From: Candidatus Gastranaerophilales bacterium | GTDB lineage: Bacteria > Cyanobacteriota > Vampirovibrionia > Gastranaerophilales > Gastranaerophilaceae | Direction: 5' to 3' | Assembly (NCBI GenBank): GCA_905235825.1 | Contig: CAJONH010000160.1 | Span: 1 to 7,264, forward strand | DNA length: 7,264 bases | Shown: piece by piece, positions 6,715 to 7,264 of the stretch | Layout: each line of letters opens with the position of its first letter | Position numbering within the stretch: position 1 is the stretch's first letter | The notes under the pieces: generated by a model | Told to the model about the DNA's origin: nothing | The model's database searches: none | The model's input: only the letters and a program-made list of their open reading frames with translations | Translations under genes and position numbers: made by a program

Positions 6715-6727
6715 TTTTAACTACCTT
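6712..6727 (-). promoter_or_regulatory. TTG start codon with Shine-Dalgarno site
   Basis: On the minus strand AAGG (6727-6724) is followed after nine bases by TTG (6714-6712). An in-frame TAG lies two codons before the TTG, so translation cannot begin further upstream in this frame. The competing start is ATG at 6627-6625, which has GGGAG at a similar spacing. The choice decides whether the protein carries a 29-residue polar N-terminal extension. Confidence 0.5.
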
Positions 6728-6754
6728 GTTTATAAAGTTCGACCAATAGCAATA

Positions 6755-6782
6755 ATCATATCAATTGAAAACATGAAAACAA
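6755..6782 (-). promoter_or_regulatory. Weak candidate promoter for the 592-residue protein
   Basis: On the minus strand TTGTTT (6782-6777) and TATGAT (6760-6755) are 16 bases apart. The -10 matches five of six consensus bases and the -35 only three. A start near 6748 would give a leader of about 34 bases. The surrounding DNA is so AT-rich that similar pairs occur by chance. The rest of 6783-6965 shows nothing else I can name, only A/T runs and short repeats of TGCAATTTT. Confidence 0.22.
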
Positions 6783-6965
6783 ATTAATTTGCGTTTATTC
6801 ATTTGATTTTAATAAATAATGAATTAAAAATTTTGCAGAATTTGCAATTTTTTATGTCTATTTCGCAATATTTTATAGTTTTTTTTATAAACCTGCAATT
6901 TTAACTTTAAATATTGCTAAATTTATATATGAAAAATTCAACTTTACATTTATTAATATATTATA

Positions 6966-7067
6966 TTAGCCGCCAAATCTGATTAGAAGTGCAACACTCT
7001 TAGAATTTTTGATTAATTCTCGATATTTTTCATTCGGTGTCAAATATCCGAGAACTTTCATAGTATC
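6966..7067 (-). pseudogene. Transposase C-terminal relic
   Basis: The minus strand encodes 33 residues ending in TAA: DTMKVLGYLTPNEKYREL, then IKNSKSVALLIRFGG. The LGYLTPNEKY block matches the C-terminal end of DDE transposases with an integrase core (IS3/IS481/IS30-like), where it normally follows a 'N-x-x-RPHK' stretch. Here the preceding codons are Lys-rich and degenerate, with an in-frame TAA four codons upstream. The catalytic DDE residues and the rest of the gene are absent. No terminal inverted repeats or target duplication were found. It is best read as the decayed tail of an insertion sequence. The exact IS family cannot be settled from this piece. Confidence 0.5.
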
Positions 7068-7182
7068 TTTTTTACTTTTTTAACACTTATCATATATCTG
7101 CCTTGAATCGTTGTGTATCAGGGTTTTATAGCATTTTATAAAATTTATCGGTTTTCTATGTTTTATATATTTTTTTGAAATT

Positions 7183-7204
7183 TGTGAGCAAAATGTGAGC
7201 AAAA
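7183..7204. repeat. Tandem 11-bp direct repeat
   Basis: TGTGAGCAAAA occurs twice head-to-tail with no spacer (7183-7193 and 7194-7204). It is the least AT-simple repeat in an otherwise A/T-run-dominated stretch. It lies just downstream, on the minus strand, of the hairpin at 7215-7244. It could be replication slippage, a binding-site pair, or a scar near the transposase relic. No function is assigned. Confidence 0.6.
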
Positions 7205-7208
7205 TTTT

Positions 7209-7244
7209 AAAAATAGAACCTGCGATTTTGTAAAATGCAGTTCT
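7209..7244 (-). terminator. Candidate intrinsic terminator for a gene to the right
   Basis: On the minus strand AGAACTGCATTTT (7244-7232) pairs with AAAATCGCAGGTTCT (7229-7215) around a short AC loop, with bulges at 7224 and 7219. The stem is followed by ATTTTT (7214-7209). This is the arrangement of an intrinsic terminator for a minus-strand gene that would lie beyond position 7264. On the plus strand no U-run follows. Confidence 0.45.
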
Positions 7245-7264
7245 GTAAATTTGCAAAATGTAAA

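Larger units (their letters stand above)
6715..7264. other. AT-rich non-coding stretch at right edge
   Basis: No intact gene is present in these 550 bases. They hold the weak promoter candidate near 6755-6782, the transposase relic at 6966-7067, an A/T-only inverted repeat (TTTTATA / TATAAAA) around 7124-7143, the tandem 11-bp repeat and the minus-strand terminator-like hairpin. All frames are broken by frequent stops. The transposase relic suggests the region tolerates insertion and decay. Confidence 0.6.

Noticed and set aside
1..7264. CRISPR array, tRNA or rRNA genes
   Set aside because: No regularly spaced repeats, no tRNA T-loop with acceptor-stem pairing, and no rRNA core sequences were seen on either strand.

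Overview
The window is an AT-rich bacterial segment with four substantial protein genes in ordinary bacterial layout: Shine-Dalgarno sites, a 4-base gene overlap and an intrinsic terminator between convergent genes. Low GC, together with a large membrane-associated protein carrying a 'SFKGP' N-terminal region and a 'STNIPRTVVD' stretch, recalls gut Gastranaerophilales/Vampirovibrionia (the 'Melainabacteria' side of Cyanobacteria). That assignment is inference from memory of such proteins, not a search result.

Layout. Positions 1-519 contain no intact gene. This stretch has several strong stem-loops (9-55, 149-313), a minus-strand coding-like remnant (282-500) and a probable promoter/operator zone (391-447) with a perfect 24-base palindrome. 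Positions 520-2436 (+) encode a complete GH77 4-alpha-glucanotransferase (malQ) with its catalytic triad intact. A 13-bp stem with a U-run at 2462-2496 lies between malQ and the convergent minus-strand unit. That unit is leuA (4771-3239), a 2-isopropylmalate synthase family gene, whose TGA overlaps the ATG of ung (3242-2535), a family 1 uracil-DNA glycosylase. The leuA leader has a candidate promoter and, further upstream, one copy of a REP-like element. Positions 6714-4936 (minus) encode a 592-residue uncharacterised protein with several hydrophobic segments and probably a TTG start. Positions 6715-7264 are very AT-rich and hold a short transposase C-terminal relic (7067-6966), a tandem 11-bp repeat and a hairpin that looks like a minus-strand terminator for a gene beyond the right edge.

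The genes do not form one pathway. malQ serves maltodextrin/glycogen turnover, leuA serves leucine biosynthesis, ung serves base-excision repair, and the large protein is of unknown role. The only clear linkage is leuA-ung, which should be co-transcribed and translationally coupled. No defence system, CRISPR array, tRNA or rRNA was recognised. The items most worth pursuing are the promoter palindrome, the structured 5' region with its antisense coding-like frame, the enlarged DNA-intercalation loop of Ung, the hybrid motifs of LeuA, and the uncharacterised membrane protein.
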